Below are positions 44,143 through 55,893 of a stretch of DNA of 64,000 nucleotides, in pieces; position 1 is the stretch's first letter; each line of letters starts with the position of its first letter. Origin of the DNA: Leucocoprinus leucothites (taxonomy: Eukaryota; Basidiomycota; Agaricomycetes; Agaricales; Agaricaceae); the NCBI GenBank assembly GCA_013368445.1, contig JAACJO010000001.1, positions 1,054,001 through 1,118,000 on the forward strand, read 5' to 3'. Below the pieces are notes generated by a model. The model was not told the DNA's origin, did not search any database, and saw only the letters and a program-made list of their open reading frames with translations. The position numbers and the translations under genes are program-made.

Positions 44143-45394
44143 CTAGAGACGAGAGAGAGGGAGAGAAGTCTCTTCCTCGACATCATTCACAAGCGATCCA
44201 ATACCGCTGCCCAACCAAACAACCATCTTATCCCCATGTTTAAGGTAGAGTGGAGGGTTCTTGACAAAGCCTACACCCTTTGGAGTACCCGTGAGGATGA
44301 TGGAACCCGGTTCCAGGGTGGTACCCTGAGAGAGGAAAGAGACGGTCTGGCGAACATTGAAGATTTGTTCACTATTTTATGTTGATGTGGGTACGCTATC
44401 CCTGATGATGTTGAAAAAGCATGAATTGCTTACGCGGTGGTCCCATCCTGGACGACGTTTCCGTTCAAAGTCAGCTTGAGTTGGACTGCCTGAGGGTCAG
44501 GGATTAACTTGTTCGACACGAGACAGGGGCCAAGGGGATTAGTGTTGTCTGCAGAGATAAATTAGTCCCATCTCGCTCGCTGTCCGAGCCCATACAATAC
44601 ACTCACCAAAGCCTTTAGAAAATCCCCACTGAGATACTGCCATCTGATGTTTACGGAAAGATACATCGTTAGCACCAGTATATCCGAGAACGTAGTCCAA
44701 CGCGTCGGCCTCTGAAACGTTCTTCGCCGCTTTGCCAATTACGATCACAAGCTCGACTTCATAGTCTGGTAGATGTTCTTTAGGTGGCTGGGCGACCTTG
44801 GGAATCGTCACGGTCGCGAGTGGACCAATAAGCGAGGCAAGAGGTTTGTAGAACAGGATAGGGAACCTTTGAAAAAAGTTCAGTGGGTTCTGAATCTGCT
44901 CAAAGATACCACTTACGCAGGCTTGGCAAGCTTCGCCTCGGCCTGTGGAACAAGGTATATCAGAATAAGTCACATCAATGATTATGCTTTGAAATACGAA
45001 CAGCATGATCTGAGTAGTTCAGACCTAGGCAGCGAACGATTTTGATCTCGTCGTTGGAGAGAGGTGCGAGGAGAACGTCCACAGTTAGCACCTGATTGGT
45101 AACTTGGGCACTGGGGTCCAAGGCGGAGCCAACAATCTCGTAGGCCCTAATGGGCTGGCGATTCGCTGCCGCGATACCAACTGTACACGTGGATGTTTAA
45201 TGTATACTGTGTTTCCAGGAAGAATGAGAATACTGACCGTCAAGGTTGTGGTCGACTGGCTGACCAATGTGAACACGCTTCGTCTCAACGGCGACAAACC
45301 GAATGAGCCTCGACCATTGCTATAAGCATACGTGATCAGTCATGTCATTTGTTAACCATTTTGTAAATGGGCATACTGTTTGAATTGGAGCCAT
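44143..45394 (-). CDS. Fumarylacetoacetate hydrolase-family protein (FAHD type)
   Basis: Seven exons: 45394-45377, 45319-45238, 45180-45002, 44942-44917, 44866-44607, 44548-44434 and 44371-44143, giving 302 residues. The N-terminus QWSRLIRFVAVETKRVHIGQ leads to IKIVRCLGLNYSDHAAEAK, then FPILFYKPLASLIGP, DYEVELVIVIGKAAKNV, YVLGYTGANDVSFRKHQM, WGFSKGFDNTNPLGPCLV and GSIILTGTPKGVGF. The DYEVEL (metal-binding Glu), YTGANDVSFR and GTPKGVG motifs are those of the FAH fold. Relatives include FAHD1/FAHD2, with acylpyruvate hydrolase, oxaloacetate decarboxylase or tautomerase activities; the substrate here is not determined. Exon 4 is only 26 bases and the following intron ends in AAG. The gene is divergent from CDC14. 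Confidence 0.9.
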
Positions 45395-45825
45395 GGTTGT
45401 CGATAAATCCTTGGGTTCAAGCAACAGTATAGATGACGGGTGGCTCAAGAAACGACAGCGCAATGCGTGGAATTGCCTGCGAATTTGCAAGGGAAAGTGG
45501 TAAGCCGAGATTCCGACATGGATTCCCCACAAGATTCTAAACTTATCTCCGCATCCATCCTTAGCCTGGGGTATTAGCAGGGGTTCGTGCACGTGGTGTT
45601 TCTTGCTTTCACACGTGATGGGAATATCAAGGCGTTTAAGCTGAACGCGTTGCCATTTGGAGTTGTTTCAAAACACGTTCTGATCAAACCCGAACCAAAT
45701 TCTTATATAGACGCCCATAAGTTTTCCATTTCCTTCTTTTCCCTGGTCCCTGGAAGTTCAACTGCCAGCGCTTATTCTCTGGAGGGTTCACGACCGCATA
45801 ATTGCACGAGGTTCACGAAGATAGA
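45395..45825. promoter_or_regulatory. Divergent promoter interval FAH-family/CDC14
   Basis: The 431 bases between divergent start codons contain no supportable coding sequence and should carry both promoters. No specific site was assigned. Confidence 0.45.
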
Positions 45826-47496
45826 ATGATCACAGGCTTGGAAGAGCTTCGGGATTATGTTCAGGATATTCTTGACGAGGTAAGTCTCAAGCCTGACCTG
45901 CTAGCTTTGATACATATTCACATTTCGTTTCCTCCTAATACAACATAGCTTTGTTCGCCCCGATCATCTTCTGAAGCAAAGACATGGGCCCTGGAACGAC
46001 TGGAGAAGCAAATTGCAGCCTCCTGTTTGACAGCAGATAAGAAGAGCGAGTCAAAGGCGAGTTGGGATCATTTCCTGGCATTGCAATATACCTTTGAGTG
46101 TAATGGTGAGGACACACTTGCGGCCTCTATCATGCAAAGCTAATTCATATATCAAAGTTGCTTCGAGAGTGTTGGCGTGGATATCCGTGTCTACAGCAAA
46201 ACTGGAGCAAAGTTCAAACAAGGGTTCTTCAGATGGTACGTGCATCTCAATGCTCATGGTGACGAGAGATCATTTGATCACATCACAACAGAACGTACAC
46301 TTACCTCGCAGCTTGCTAGAGCACTTTGTATCGTCCAGGGTATTGTCTTGAACCATGATCCCAGCAAAATATTTCTTAGTCGGAAACACAGCTTAGAGGT
46401 GAGCAAAGCCCCGAGACTCTGTTCTGTCCACTGTCTCTGACATATTCCAGGTCTTATTAGAGCTCTTACTGGCCTCGAGGCACCTTTATTTCCCTCCTGA
46501 AGAAGACCGTTCTGGTCCAACTCGTAATAAACAACCTATCGAGGTCCCGCTTACCTCAACTATTCTTGACACGTTACTTTGTGTCCTCGTGGACTCTCCC
46601 TCGGCTCTGAGGGTTTTCGAAAGCGCTCACGGCGTCCAAGTGGTCGTTAGAATACTTAAACGGGCGGGTACGCCCCGCGAAGTTCGGTACGTCTCTGTCA
46701 GATTTGTCGTGGGCCAGAAGTGTTTCTGAGCTTAAATGTTAGAATGAAATGTCTGGAATTTCTGTACTTCTATCTCCTGGATGAGACTGGTTCTCGAGAA
46801 TTAGCACATGAATCCCGATCACCACCAACATCACCAATCTTTTCAGCTATACCAAACACCGTGTCATATCCCGGAACACCTTCCCTTCAACACCCGCGTG
46901 CTCGCATGCCGAAACCTTCGCTCAACACCACCCCACTTCGCCCACTCTCTCGACATGGCTCTGGCTCCTCTACGTTTTCGTCTTCTTCATCTTCCTCTCG
47001 GTCAACAAGCGGCGGCTCTTCACATTCCTTCACTTCAATCTCTTCTCTATCTACACCCGCATCCTCGATACCCTCTTCTCCGAACAAATCAATCAGGCTA
47101 ACGCAGTTCCAGTCCAGTTTCAAGACAGCCCCCCACACTCCACAATCGTCGTTTAAATTCCCTAATCCTCAGCCCCGGCGTGAAATGATGATGCTCAGGA
47201 AAGACGTCGACTACGAACCTCTCAGCCCCAGGAAGCCAGGGCTAGCGGAAAGGGTCAGCACTCCAAATTCACGTCCTCGTGCACGAACACACGGACAACT
47301 CCATACTCCAAGCCGGAGTTTCGCCCATAGCTCTCAGTTATCTATCAGCGTCAGCGACAATGATTTCCCAGAAAATGGTGACAATGAAAAGCGCAAGACG
47401 ACTGATGAAAAGAAGCAATTTTTAGGGACTATGCTTGGGAATGTTGATGCGTTGGTTGAGGGTGTTAGGAGGGCTGGTATCTGGAGTCTGGATTAA
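45826..47496 (+). CDS. CDC14: Septation initiation network protein Cdc14
   Basis: Six exons: 45826-45879, 45949-46105, 46158-46235, 46292-46398, 46451-46686 and 46743-47496, giving 461 residues. The first 235 or so residues carry the SIN Cdc14 helical domain: ELRDYVQDILDEL, AKTWALERLEKQIAASCL, LCIVQGIVLNHDPSKIFLSR, VLLELLLASRHLYFPPEEDR, TILDTLLCVLVDSPSALRVF and VRMKCLEFLYFYLLDETGSR. This protein is unrelated to the Cdc14 phosphatase of budding yeast. In S. pombe Cdc14 binds the kinase Sid1 at the spindle pole body and promotes cytokinesis. The remaining 220 residues are a Ser/Thr/Pro-rich disordered tail with several SP/TP sites and a conserved-looking end (FLGTMLGNVDALVEGVRRAG). S. pombe Cdc14 is about half this length. 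Intron 2 ends in AAG. Confidence 0.88.
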
Positions 47497-47736
47497 GTCA
47501 TTCTGGTCATTCTGTATAATTATACCCTTCGCTTTGTGTCGTTTGCTTTGGTTTTTACGCTTGCTATCCGATCGCCTGTCTGTTCTTATGTTGCATTAAT
47601 CGATTAATCGAATTGGGACGTGTTTATGGATTACTTTTGTACCCCGTGGTGGGCAAGACAAGGGAAAAATTCCTCTAAAGTAGATAATCAAGGAGCAAGT
47701 GTATATGAACAAATAGAAATGTATCCGGCCTACGAA
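47497..47736. terminator. Convergent 3' ends of CDC14 and COA3
   Basis: The 240 bases between convergent stops contain the 3' untranslated regions. A short AT-rich patch near 47598-47612 includes two ATCGATTAATCG-like elements. Confidence 0.4.
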
Positions 47737-48367
47737 TCATGGCCGTCTAGAGGATATTTTTCCGATATCATCAATGGGTGGTGCGCCCCATACTAGTGTT
47801 TTATTCTGCGGGTCCAGCAGCCATGGAAACCTCTTGTCAAGTTTCTGCAGTACACCTCTAGCAGGTCTTTGCTGTTCCGATGACACAGCGGTCGAATTTG
47901 TTGCAACTCCATCCTCCTGTTTCGACGCGGTGGCTGAACCACCTGTGCCCGTTGCTGTAGTAAAAGCACTCTCCATAATACGTTGTTCTTCTTCCTTGCT
48001 CAGGACTGATGGTGGTGATCTAGGTGCTGCAGAGTCATCGGATGAAAGGGCAGCAGCACCAGACGAAGTGCCTGTGCGCGCGAGGGCTTTGGCCTCTTCG
48101 TCAATATCGTCAAACACGTCTTGTTTGACTGCGCTAATGGAATAAGAGTAAATTCCAAAGGCGAGGATGCCTAGGCCGAGACCTGTGAAAGCGTTGCGGA
48201 AACGGAAGGGTTCGCGGGCGCGTTGGAGGCCTGGGGACATATGCTGGAACATGTAGCCGTTTTGGTGAGTTCAAAATCGGTTCGGGAGTTGATTTGAAAT
48301 TTGGGCGTACCCCGCTCCCAGGTCTGTAAGATTGCTGGGCTTGTCTTCTGTCGAGATATTGCGACAT
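47737..48367 (-). CDS. COA3: Cytochrome c oxidase assembly factor 3
   Basis: Two exons (48367-48311 and 48243-47737) give 187 residues. The N-terminus MSQYLDRRQAQQSYRPGSGH joins to MSPGLQRAREPFRFRNAFTG, then a single membrane helix (LGLGILAFGIYSYSISAVKQ) and DVFDDIDEEAKALA. This pattern (short matrix segment, R-rich stretch ending FRxRNAFTG, one helix, and Y-S-I-S-A-V-KQDVFxD after it) is that of Coa3/Cox25 in the mitochondrial inner membrane. Coa3 stabilises newly made Cox1 and, with Cox14, couples Cox1 translation to complex IV assembly. The C-terminal 110 residues (Ser/Ala/Glu-rich, ending in a WLLDPQNKTLVWGAPPID motif) extend well past yeast Coa3 (about 85 residues), as is usual in basidiomycetes. 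Confidence 0.85.
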
Positions 48368-50261
48368 TGTGAAGTCGAGCTCGGATGGCGGAGGTTCGGA
48401 GGATCACAACGGCCACAGACGAGTGGGTTTGATTTGCATGCCGTAGCCAAATAATGATGACCTTGCTCTCAGGTTGGTGTTTGACAAGTTGACTTAATAT
48501 GTCTCCCCAACCAATGGTTCAAGCTTTCAAATGTCTTCCAACAGACATACACGTCTGATCCCTATTTCAGCTTTATGTTTATGGAAATCAAGATGACTTC
48601 TCACTACTACCCCATTGCAAGCTCAGCGGCCCTGGCAATTCATTACAATCCCTGCTCTCTCTTTCAATGTACTATGTTTTGGCAAGATCTATATCCTACT
48701 ATCTTCAACAGCAGCTAGGCACAGCAGATGGCGACTGACATTCCCTGGCTGTGCGACCAAAAAATATACATCATAAGCTTACCTCCGCGCTGTGGACGGA
48801 GACTGGTATCATGTTTTTTTCTTTTCTTCCGGAGTTGCTTGCCAATCAGTCTTTCCCATTGGCCACTCATGGTTCTTGATATATACTGCGAGGACTGCGG
48901 TGGTACAGGGCTTCTAGGTTCCGCAGTGTGCTTTCGAGGATCATCGACCCTTCACAAGTGGATGGAATCGTATTTGGTGTTCTTGGCTAACCACCACGGA
49001 TCTCGGCGTCCTCGTCTTGCTAATAGGGGGTTTTCCATCTAAAAAAAACAATTACTCGACGACAACTCTTCTTTATGGAGTCTGGGCTTGGTGTCACCTG
49101 GACAGCTCGTGTCTATCTCCAAACGCCCTTTCCACGACTTCGGCTTTGCTATTCTTGGCATTTCCAATAGCAGATTCGAGTGGGGCCAAGCTCACCTTCC
49201 GCCGACGTTCGTACCACTGCTTTTCTACTCTGATTCACCGAGTTTTCGTGGTCGATTTTGGGTCTTCACCCTCTTGTAAAGGTAGTTTCTCTTGCAAGGG
49301 TTGACTTGTAGGGTTGTGTGGACGCAACGTCTCCATTTCACGAGGCAAAAAGGTTTGCTGAGCCAATCTGAGCCAATGCACATACTCGATTAGTGGTACG
49401 TCAAGCTAATTACTATGTATGGAGCTCTCGGGTGTTCGAAGGAGCATAATACCGCCGACACGATGAACTCGTGTCAGAGTGTGTATTTAGGTCTTCCGTC
49501 CAAGCTGTATATGACAGTACATGGCTGTTAATTAATTTATCAAATATGCTTAGACTGTGACCTGAGGATGAGCCTCTTGCGGCACCTCTCGAAAGGGAGA
49601 TTGGAACAGCTGAGCAGCTCGCTCAAGTAGTATGACAAAAATAACACCTATCACTTAGTGTGCCTTGGGATGATGCCGAAAGAGCGCTGAAGACTTACGA
49701 TAATTTATTTTGAGGGTGAGATTTTAGTCAGATTCATTGGTATGTTGCGCTCCAGGCACATACTGCTGAAAGGGAAACCCGGGAGCTATCGCTTACGAGT
49801 CACGACTCGTTGGAGCTTGAGCCTTGAGGCTGGAGGTGTCGGTGATAGCGATTAGATTATTCAAGCCCATCGGAAGGCCCGCAGCTAAATAAATCACGAC
49901 CGCAGCGATGAGAAAATGCAGAGAACGTACGATTCATTATGAGAATTGTACAATCGGATGTCATCCGGCGTGTGTATCCTTTGATTTATCAGTCGATTTT
50001 GTGATGGAATCTTCATTGCGGATCACGAGGAAAGGAATTGGGGCTGGATGGTGTCAGCGGGATGACAATCAATGCCCCAGAGTTGGGCGGTCCGAGGTAT
50101 GTGACGTGACTATGCGTGACGATATGTATAAGACTCTCGACAATGGGAATGCTCATCTCCTGCTGTCATTACAGTGTAGTAGGGGCTGAGTAATGGGACA
50201 TTTGGCTGCTGCAAGGTGTTTCTCCTTTTTTATTGTATCCAGTCCTTATCCACTTACCTTC
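48368..50261. other. Intergenic interval COA3 to 4-helix membrane protein
   Basis: 1.9 kb between divergent genes. Open frames such as 48728-49042 and 49017-49304 have no recognisable domain and no convincing splice partners, so none is annotated. No tRNA or repeat was seen. It should contain the COA3 promoter at its left and the membrane-protein promoter at its right. Confidence 0.5.
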
Positions 50262-51307
50262 ATGTCTCGCCGTCGTCGCTCGTTGTGCAGATCTGCCTCC
50301 CTTTGCATTACCCTCTTCGGGACTGTTACCAATACTGCTATTGCCATCCAGGTGCTCTCGGCATGGCAGAACTTGAAATGGGGAGAGGTTGAGAGTGAAT
50401 GGGCGGGTGATAGTTGGCCTCAGGTCATCGATGGGGTCAAGGTTATGTGGGCGTTGCTGTCCCTCTACTTTGCTTCTGCAGCGGCCGTCTCTGCTATTGG
50501 CCTGGTTGGAATTATCAGGGTGCGTCATTTATGTCGATTTCGAGGGTTTCAGTGGTGATTGACTCTTGGGTTTTATAGAACAAAATCTCTTTAGTGAAGT
50601 TCTACAGAGATTACTCGATTGTAGACTTCTCCTTTTGTGCGCTTGCGACGCTTGGAGCTACCTATGCGTCTTTCATGTCGTCTGCACGTGCAGGCATCTG
50701 CGAAGAGTTTTCGCACCACCCTGAACTCATGCGTGATTTGTTTGAGGTGGGCCTCAACCCGGAGAATTGTGAACACTGGCTCGTGAGGGCTATGATTGCA
50801 CTCATTGGTGCCATGTTTATTCTCCTTGTTATCAGGGTATGTTTTGTTATTTGCTACCTGCTATTGTTGACTTCGATCTAACACTGTAGTTGTCTGTAAC
50901 AGCTGCACTTTCTGCTTGCCGTATCCAACTTTTACTCTCAGCTCAGTCGCCAATACTCGCGTTGTTCATCAAGCAGTTGCTGCTCATCGTCAAGTCATCT
51001 GCCAACACACTCGCATAATAGTTCATCAAGTGCGCCTCGGCGCATTCTTCTCGCTCCCATCACTGCGTCAGTGGAGAATGATGTTGAGATGGTGTATGCC
51101 CCTGTCCCACGCAGCTCGCTCCCGCGTGATGTGCAGACAACAGCCAAAGAAGTATGGGTATCGTTGACGCCGTCATCTACGGCGCCTGAACATCGCCACC
51201 GCCACCACCGACGTCGTTCACGAGACTCGGGCAGAATTGCCCTACCTATTAGGTCTGACGAGGGTCTGTTGCCGCTGTATTCTGATGGGGAGAATGTCAA
51301 GGTCTAG
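50262..51307 (+). CDS. Four-helix membrane protein of unknown function
   Basis: Three exons (50262-50519, 50579-50836 and 50903-51307) give 306 residues. Four hydrophobic segments are visible: SLCITLFGTVTNTAIAIQVL, WALLSLYFASAAAVSAIGLV, VDFSFCALATLGATYASFMS and MIALIGAMFILLVIRLHFLL. Between helices 3 and 4 lies a short polar loop with two Cys (ICEEFSHH and NPENCEHW). The C-terminal 120 residues are cytoplasmic-looking: a Ser/Cys-rich stretch, then His/Arg-rich and acidic parts. The loop lacks the CCG motif of tetraspanins, so I do not call it one; a MARVEL-like four-helix protein is possible. An in-frame ATG at 50193 would add 23 residues; I chose 50262 because the basic MSRRRRS start precedes helix 1 in the usual way. 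The TRP-like gene starts 180 bases downstream on the same strand. Confidence 0.72.
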
Positions 51308-51487
51308 ACTGTAGGATCATTGGTCTTTCGTTTGTTCCGCTCGTTTCTTGTGTGTCGATATGTGACTGTATTTTTGGCCTGCTGCACTGGTTATGTATAT
51401 GTATTCAGTCTTGTGTGAATGGATATAGTTTACGCCACTGCTTGAGGCCGTGAGGAATGTGTGGAGGAAGGAATAGCAGGGTGAGAA

Positions 51488-54400
51488 ATGGCGGATGATG
51501 TAATGCACGAGGTAGAGGAGGCACTGCTAAGCGCTTGGCTCTCACTCCTTAATCCTTCTCTCCGGGCTGCCGTCGAGTTCTTCGGCAGCGCAGACGCTCA
51601 AATGCGCCTCCTTGCCCAAAATCTACCCCCGGCTCTCGTCGCCCTCGTCTTTTCCATCGTTCTTTGCATCCCAACACCCGTCTATGCCGACCCTGCGACT
51701 GTTCCATTTACTGACTGCTTCGATAATGACGCAAATCCCGCACAAAAGCTCAACGTCTCAACAGTTTATGCCCAGGTACTGAAGAACAGACAGTGGGGGG
51801 ACTACCTCAACCTCACCGTGCTTGGAGAGACTCCCCAGCAGATCCTGGGGCTAATGCCAAACGCCAGCGGCAGTCTTTGTATGTATTCTCTCCAGGCTCC
51901 GAGAATCATCCTGACAGTTTTTGAATAGCAACACTCTTTACGACAACTTCTGTGCTCACGTTGAATGCATGGACGAATAGTTCCTTCATTTGCAGTACTC
52001 TCCGGCCACCATCTCCGCTCCCGCTTGTCCTTGACAATATGACCAATACCTATTGTCCCATTTCCGCTGGTCCCTTCGCCCTTTCAACAAGTGTGCCATG
52101 GGGATCTAATAGGGCACTCACGACGCTCATCACACGCCTCCGTGCAGTTGATCCTTTCGGTTCAGAGCTGCTTTGTGTGGACGTGCCTACCACCCCTCTC
52201 GAACCGTCAGAACAACAAGGCCCTTATGGAGATGCACGTGTGATACTGTGGGCGAGTGTAGCTTTGGCGGGCGCTTATTGGTTGGTAGTGGGCGTTGCGA
52301 GGATTGTGTCTGCGTGGGGAAGAGGTGTAACGAGGAGTGGGAGAGGCGTGTGGGGACGATTGCAGAGTGGAGGTTTTATTCTTGCAAGTGCGATTAGTGG
52401 TGAGCGTTTGGCGACCTCTCCGGCATTGATTCGTTTTTGTGAGTTTTTCCTTGTGAGTTTGGTGTATGTTTTCATGCTAATTACCGGAAAGGTACGCCCT
52501 CGTTGCGGGATGTAATATTTCACACCCAATGGTGTGCCGCGCTGGCTATGGTTGCCGTACAATGGCCTTCATTCATTTGTGAGTTCTCCCGTCCGCTGAA
52601 TCTCCCCAGCTTCTTACTTGATCTGTCAACAGACCCCCTCTTGACCCAGGCCGCCTGGTCTACCCTCTCCTTCAGTGCGTATATGCGCGGCATGCCTCTT
52701 CATTTTGAGGCTAACGATCAATTTGTAGATGTCACGCTGACTGACCGTTCTCATCCATACCGCTGGGATCCATTGTCTACTCTACCATACTCACCACCTT
52801 CAAATTTCGCAGATCAGCTCTCAGATCCATCTTCACCCCTTTACATTGACCCAACGATACCCAACACCCTCTTTACCCTCCCATCCAATGCATCAGACGG
52901 CATCCCATCATTTGCTTATGCTATCGGCGTTCGACCAGAAGACTTATTCCCTAATTGTCTAATTATCTTCCTTGCCATCATCGCCGCCACAATCGTCCTT
53001 TCCATACTACTATGGGCGCTCGACTACTTCATGGTTGCTGTCGTCTTTAAATCAACCTCACGGCCTGGCTACTCAAATACTCGAGCACGAAGCCCTGCGT
53101 TTGGCACCAGTGTTTCTGCCAGGAGTGCTTTGAACAAGGAACAAGATGCCATGTCGCCCGTCCCGGGTGAAGAGAGCAAGAGCCTGACTGGGAATAGTAG
53201 CATGTTTGGCACCCGCGCCATCGGTACACATCGATCCTGGTGGCGATTGCGGACGGACATTGGCTCTTTCCATGGCAGCGTCCTTCACGGGAACCTTGTT
53301 CGCATTTTGGTTCTCTTCCACCTTCCTATCACCATCTTTTCTGTTTATGAAATGATCCAGCATAATCTTAGCCATACAAGGGTCGCATTGGCTGCACTGT
53401 CGTTTGTCATCTTTTCTGTTCTCATCCCTCTACATCTAGTTTTGCGGGTGACACTCACGACTACAAACAAGCTGTACGATGAAACACGGACACTGCTATC
53501 CCTGGGGCCTCTGTACAACCATTATCGACATGGTTCGCAGATGTTTGCGACGTTACTGTTCGCTACGAACATTGTGTTTGGAGTTACGATCGGTGCCGGG
53601 CAAAAGAGTGGGACGGCTCAGGCCATAATCATTCTCGTCGTGGAGGTGATATCGGCCCTTGGTACCAGTATTTGGCTACCATGGGGTAGTGGCGCGAGCA
53701 TGGGTTTGATCAGCTTCTTATTTTGCGTCGCAAGGATTGTCATCGCTGTCCTTCTAGTTATCCTAACGCCCGTGGTACGTCATTTCTATTTCATTCTTAC
53801 AACGGCTCCGGTCTGATCTCGGCGTCATTCATAGATCTCTATCGGTCCAGGACCAGGCGGTTGGGTTGCCTATGGCATCCTCATCATTCTCGCCCTTGTC
53901 TATCTTGCTCTTCTCCTCATGCTTCTCTTCAAGTTGATGGAAGCTGTGATTCGCACTCTTGGTGGCGTAGGATTCGATCGGAGCCGTCATGTCTCTGATG
54001 CGGGACTTCTTGGTGTCCTCGGTCTTTTGGGATGCTGTGGTCTCCGACCCCGATCGAAAAAACGGAGAAGGAAATCAAGGAGAACCTCGGCACAACATCA
54101 GAGTATCAGCGCTGCTCAATCCGTTCAGGGGCTACCACTACCAACGACGAAGAACTCAGATATGGCTTCTTTCACATCTCAGCATCTTGGTGGGCCTCCT
54201 GGTGCTGGATTTATGCATCACGATGATAGCAGAAAGGGCTCTACGCATTCCGGGCCTCCACCCAGTGTGTTACGGCCTGAACATGCGCTACCAAAACCGT
54301 ATAGGGAGGATGATGACGACGAGGGGTACATAATGGGTGCTTGGCAGTCATATCCACTGAGACATGGCTATTCACCCGTCTCGGAACCGGCACCACCACC

Positions 54401-55256
54401 AACTCCTCCCCAACCCAAAAGCGGATTCTCAAGAGTTGGAGGAGGAAGATCGCATATCGATACACCTTATGCGATCATGGATGGGTCAGCTAGTGCATTT
54501 TCACCGATGACACCGACGGGTGGATCAACACAAGCCATTGCTAGTTCGTCTATGCGTCTTGGCAATAATTCGACGCATACATTCCCTTCAATGTCGCAGC
54601 AAAATAATACGAGCCGGTCAACTTTACCGAGAGGAAGTACTGGTGGCGTCACTGCCGCTAATAATACGAACGTATTCTACGATGACGACGACCCGCCGCC
54701 CTCGCTGTCCTCTTTAACGAACGTCGCAAGGCAGCCCGAGTACGGACAACTACCTCCAGGAGCAATGTTGCCTGCGCATATACGAACGAAATCACAGACC
54801 GCAATTATCGAGGATGCGAGCAAGCTGTACGGTCTCGCCGCTCTCACAGGCCCTAATAACACCGGTCCTTCTGGCAACAATCCAGCGACGTCATCAGGAA
54901 ACACCGGTGCCTGGTCACATCCCCCTCCCCAGTTCACAGTTTCGGGTGGTAACAATGACGATGACGACGATGATGATGACGACGACGACGATAGCACAGT
55001 CGAACAGCCTCCAGCAAAGAAGAAACCTTGGTATCGTATCATTCGACCACCGACGAGTTCGTCATCCTCTTCGCAGCCACCACTCCAACCGCAACCGCCT
55101 GATCCTGAACTTGGTGGATTGACCGCATCGTCGAGTAATAATGCTGCCGGCACAGGTAGTATTGGTATGGGCTCCGGTAGCGATGCAGGCGGAACTGCGA
55201 CGGGGACGCAACAGCCTACGAGATCGTTTGTTGTCATTCGGAAACCTCAGCCGTAG
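51488..55256 (+). CDS. Fungal TRP-like ion channel family protein
   Basis: Six exons: 51488-51878, 51929-52438, 52492-52578, 52633-52674, 52729-53774 and 53835-55256, giving 1165 residues. A secretion signal (LPPALVALVFSIVLCIPTPV) precedes an N-terminal luminal domain with FTDCF and ICSTL Cys motifs, resembling the ML-like region of fungal TRP/FLC proteins. Membrane helices follow: ILWASVALAGAYWLVVGVAR, then after a second luminal loop NCLIIFLAIIAATIVLSILL, RVALAALSFVIFSVLIPLHL, MFATLLFATNIVFGVTIGAG, IIILVVEVISALGTSIWLPW and others, ending at YGILIILALVYLALLLMLLF. The last 430 residues are a disordered Ser/Pro/Gly-rich cytoplasmic tail with an Asp run (about 1066-1079). Family members (Pkd2, Flc, Spray) affect Ca2+ and wall integrity. 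The signal peptide sits 38 residues in, so the true start may be the ATG at 51602. Intron 2 ends in AAG. Confidence 0.85.
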
Positions 55257-55893
55257 AGTTGTCTCGATGCCTGCTGGTTTCTCAAGGTGACTTATTTCCC
55301 TCCTTCATCGGTTGTTTTTCCCTGTACTTCTCCCTTTGTGATTCTCGCCGTGGCCCATGGGCTAAGTATGTGCCCATTAATTTCGTGTTGTTTATCTACA
55401 GATATAGTGAACGTTCGGAAATCTATCTTTCCCCCATATCTTGGCCTTTAGGTTATTCCTGTATCCGATTCCTCTTCTCAATGTGATTCCGAGTTTTGAC
55501 AGAACTAGCAGGACAACTGGTTCTGTGGAACTCGAGAAAGAACAGTGTTTTCTGGTTGTTTCTTTTGTGGACTGTTTCAGCTTAGTTACATGCTACGAGC
55601 CTATGTCATTTAAGAGTGCTGCCTTGTTTACGAACCATCCTTTGTATCTGGACTCACCCTGTTTTCTTTTGTACCATTATCCTACATTTATCGCCTCATT
55701 ATTTTTCGTTGTCACATTGCTTAGCGCTTAGCATTCACTTGCATTTCATAGATTACATATGAACATTTGAAAAAATCAGAACGACAGCTCCTATTCGAGT
55801 GAGAAAACATGTACATGCAGAATTCATAGTGTTAAGAGTCAAGTCCGTATGCAATCGAGAGAAAGAAAAGGTATTAAATAACCACACATCCAC
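55257..55893. other. Convergent intergenic interval
   Basis: The 637 bases between the stops of the TRP-like gene and the CNH-like gene. The left part is T-rich and looks like a 3' untranslated region. No coding sequence could be supported. Confidence 0.5.

Noticed and set aside
48728..49304. Overlapping open frames between COA3 and the 4-helix protein
   Set aside because: No domain or signal; the frames overlap each other and have no supportable splicing.
54677..55237. 186-codon antisense frame inside the TRP-like tail
   Set aside because: A mirror of the low-complexity Ser/Pro/Asp coding strand, so its length is a composition effect.
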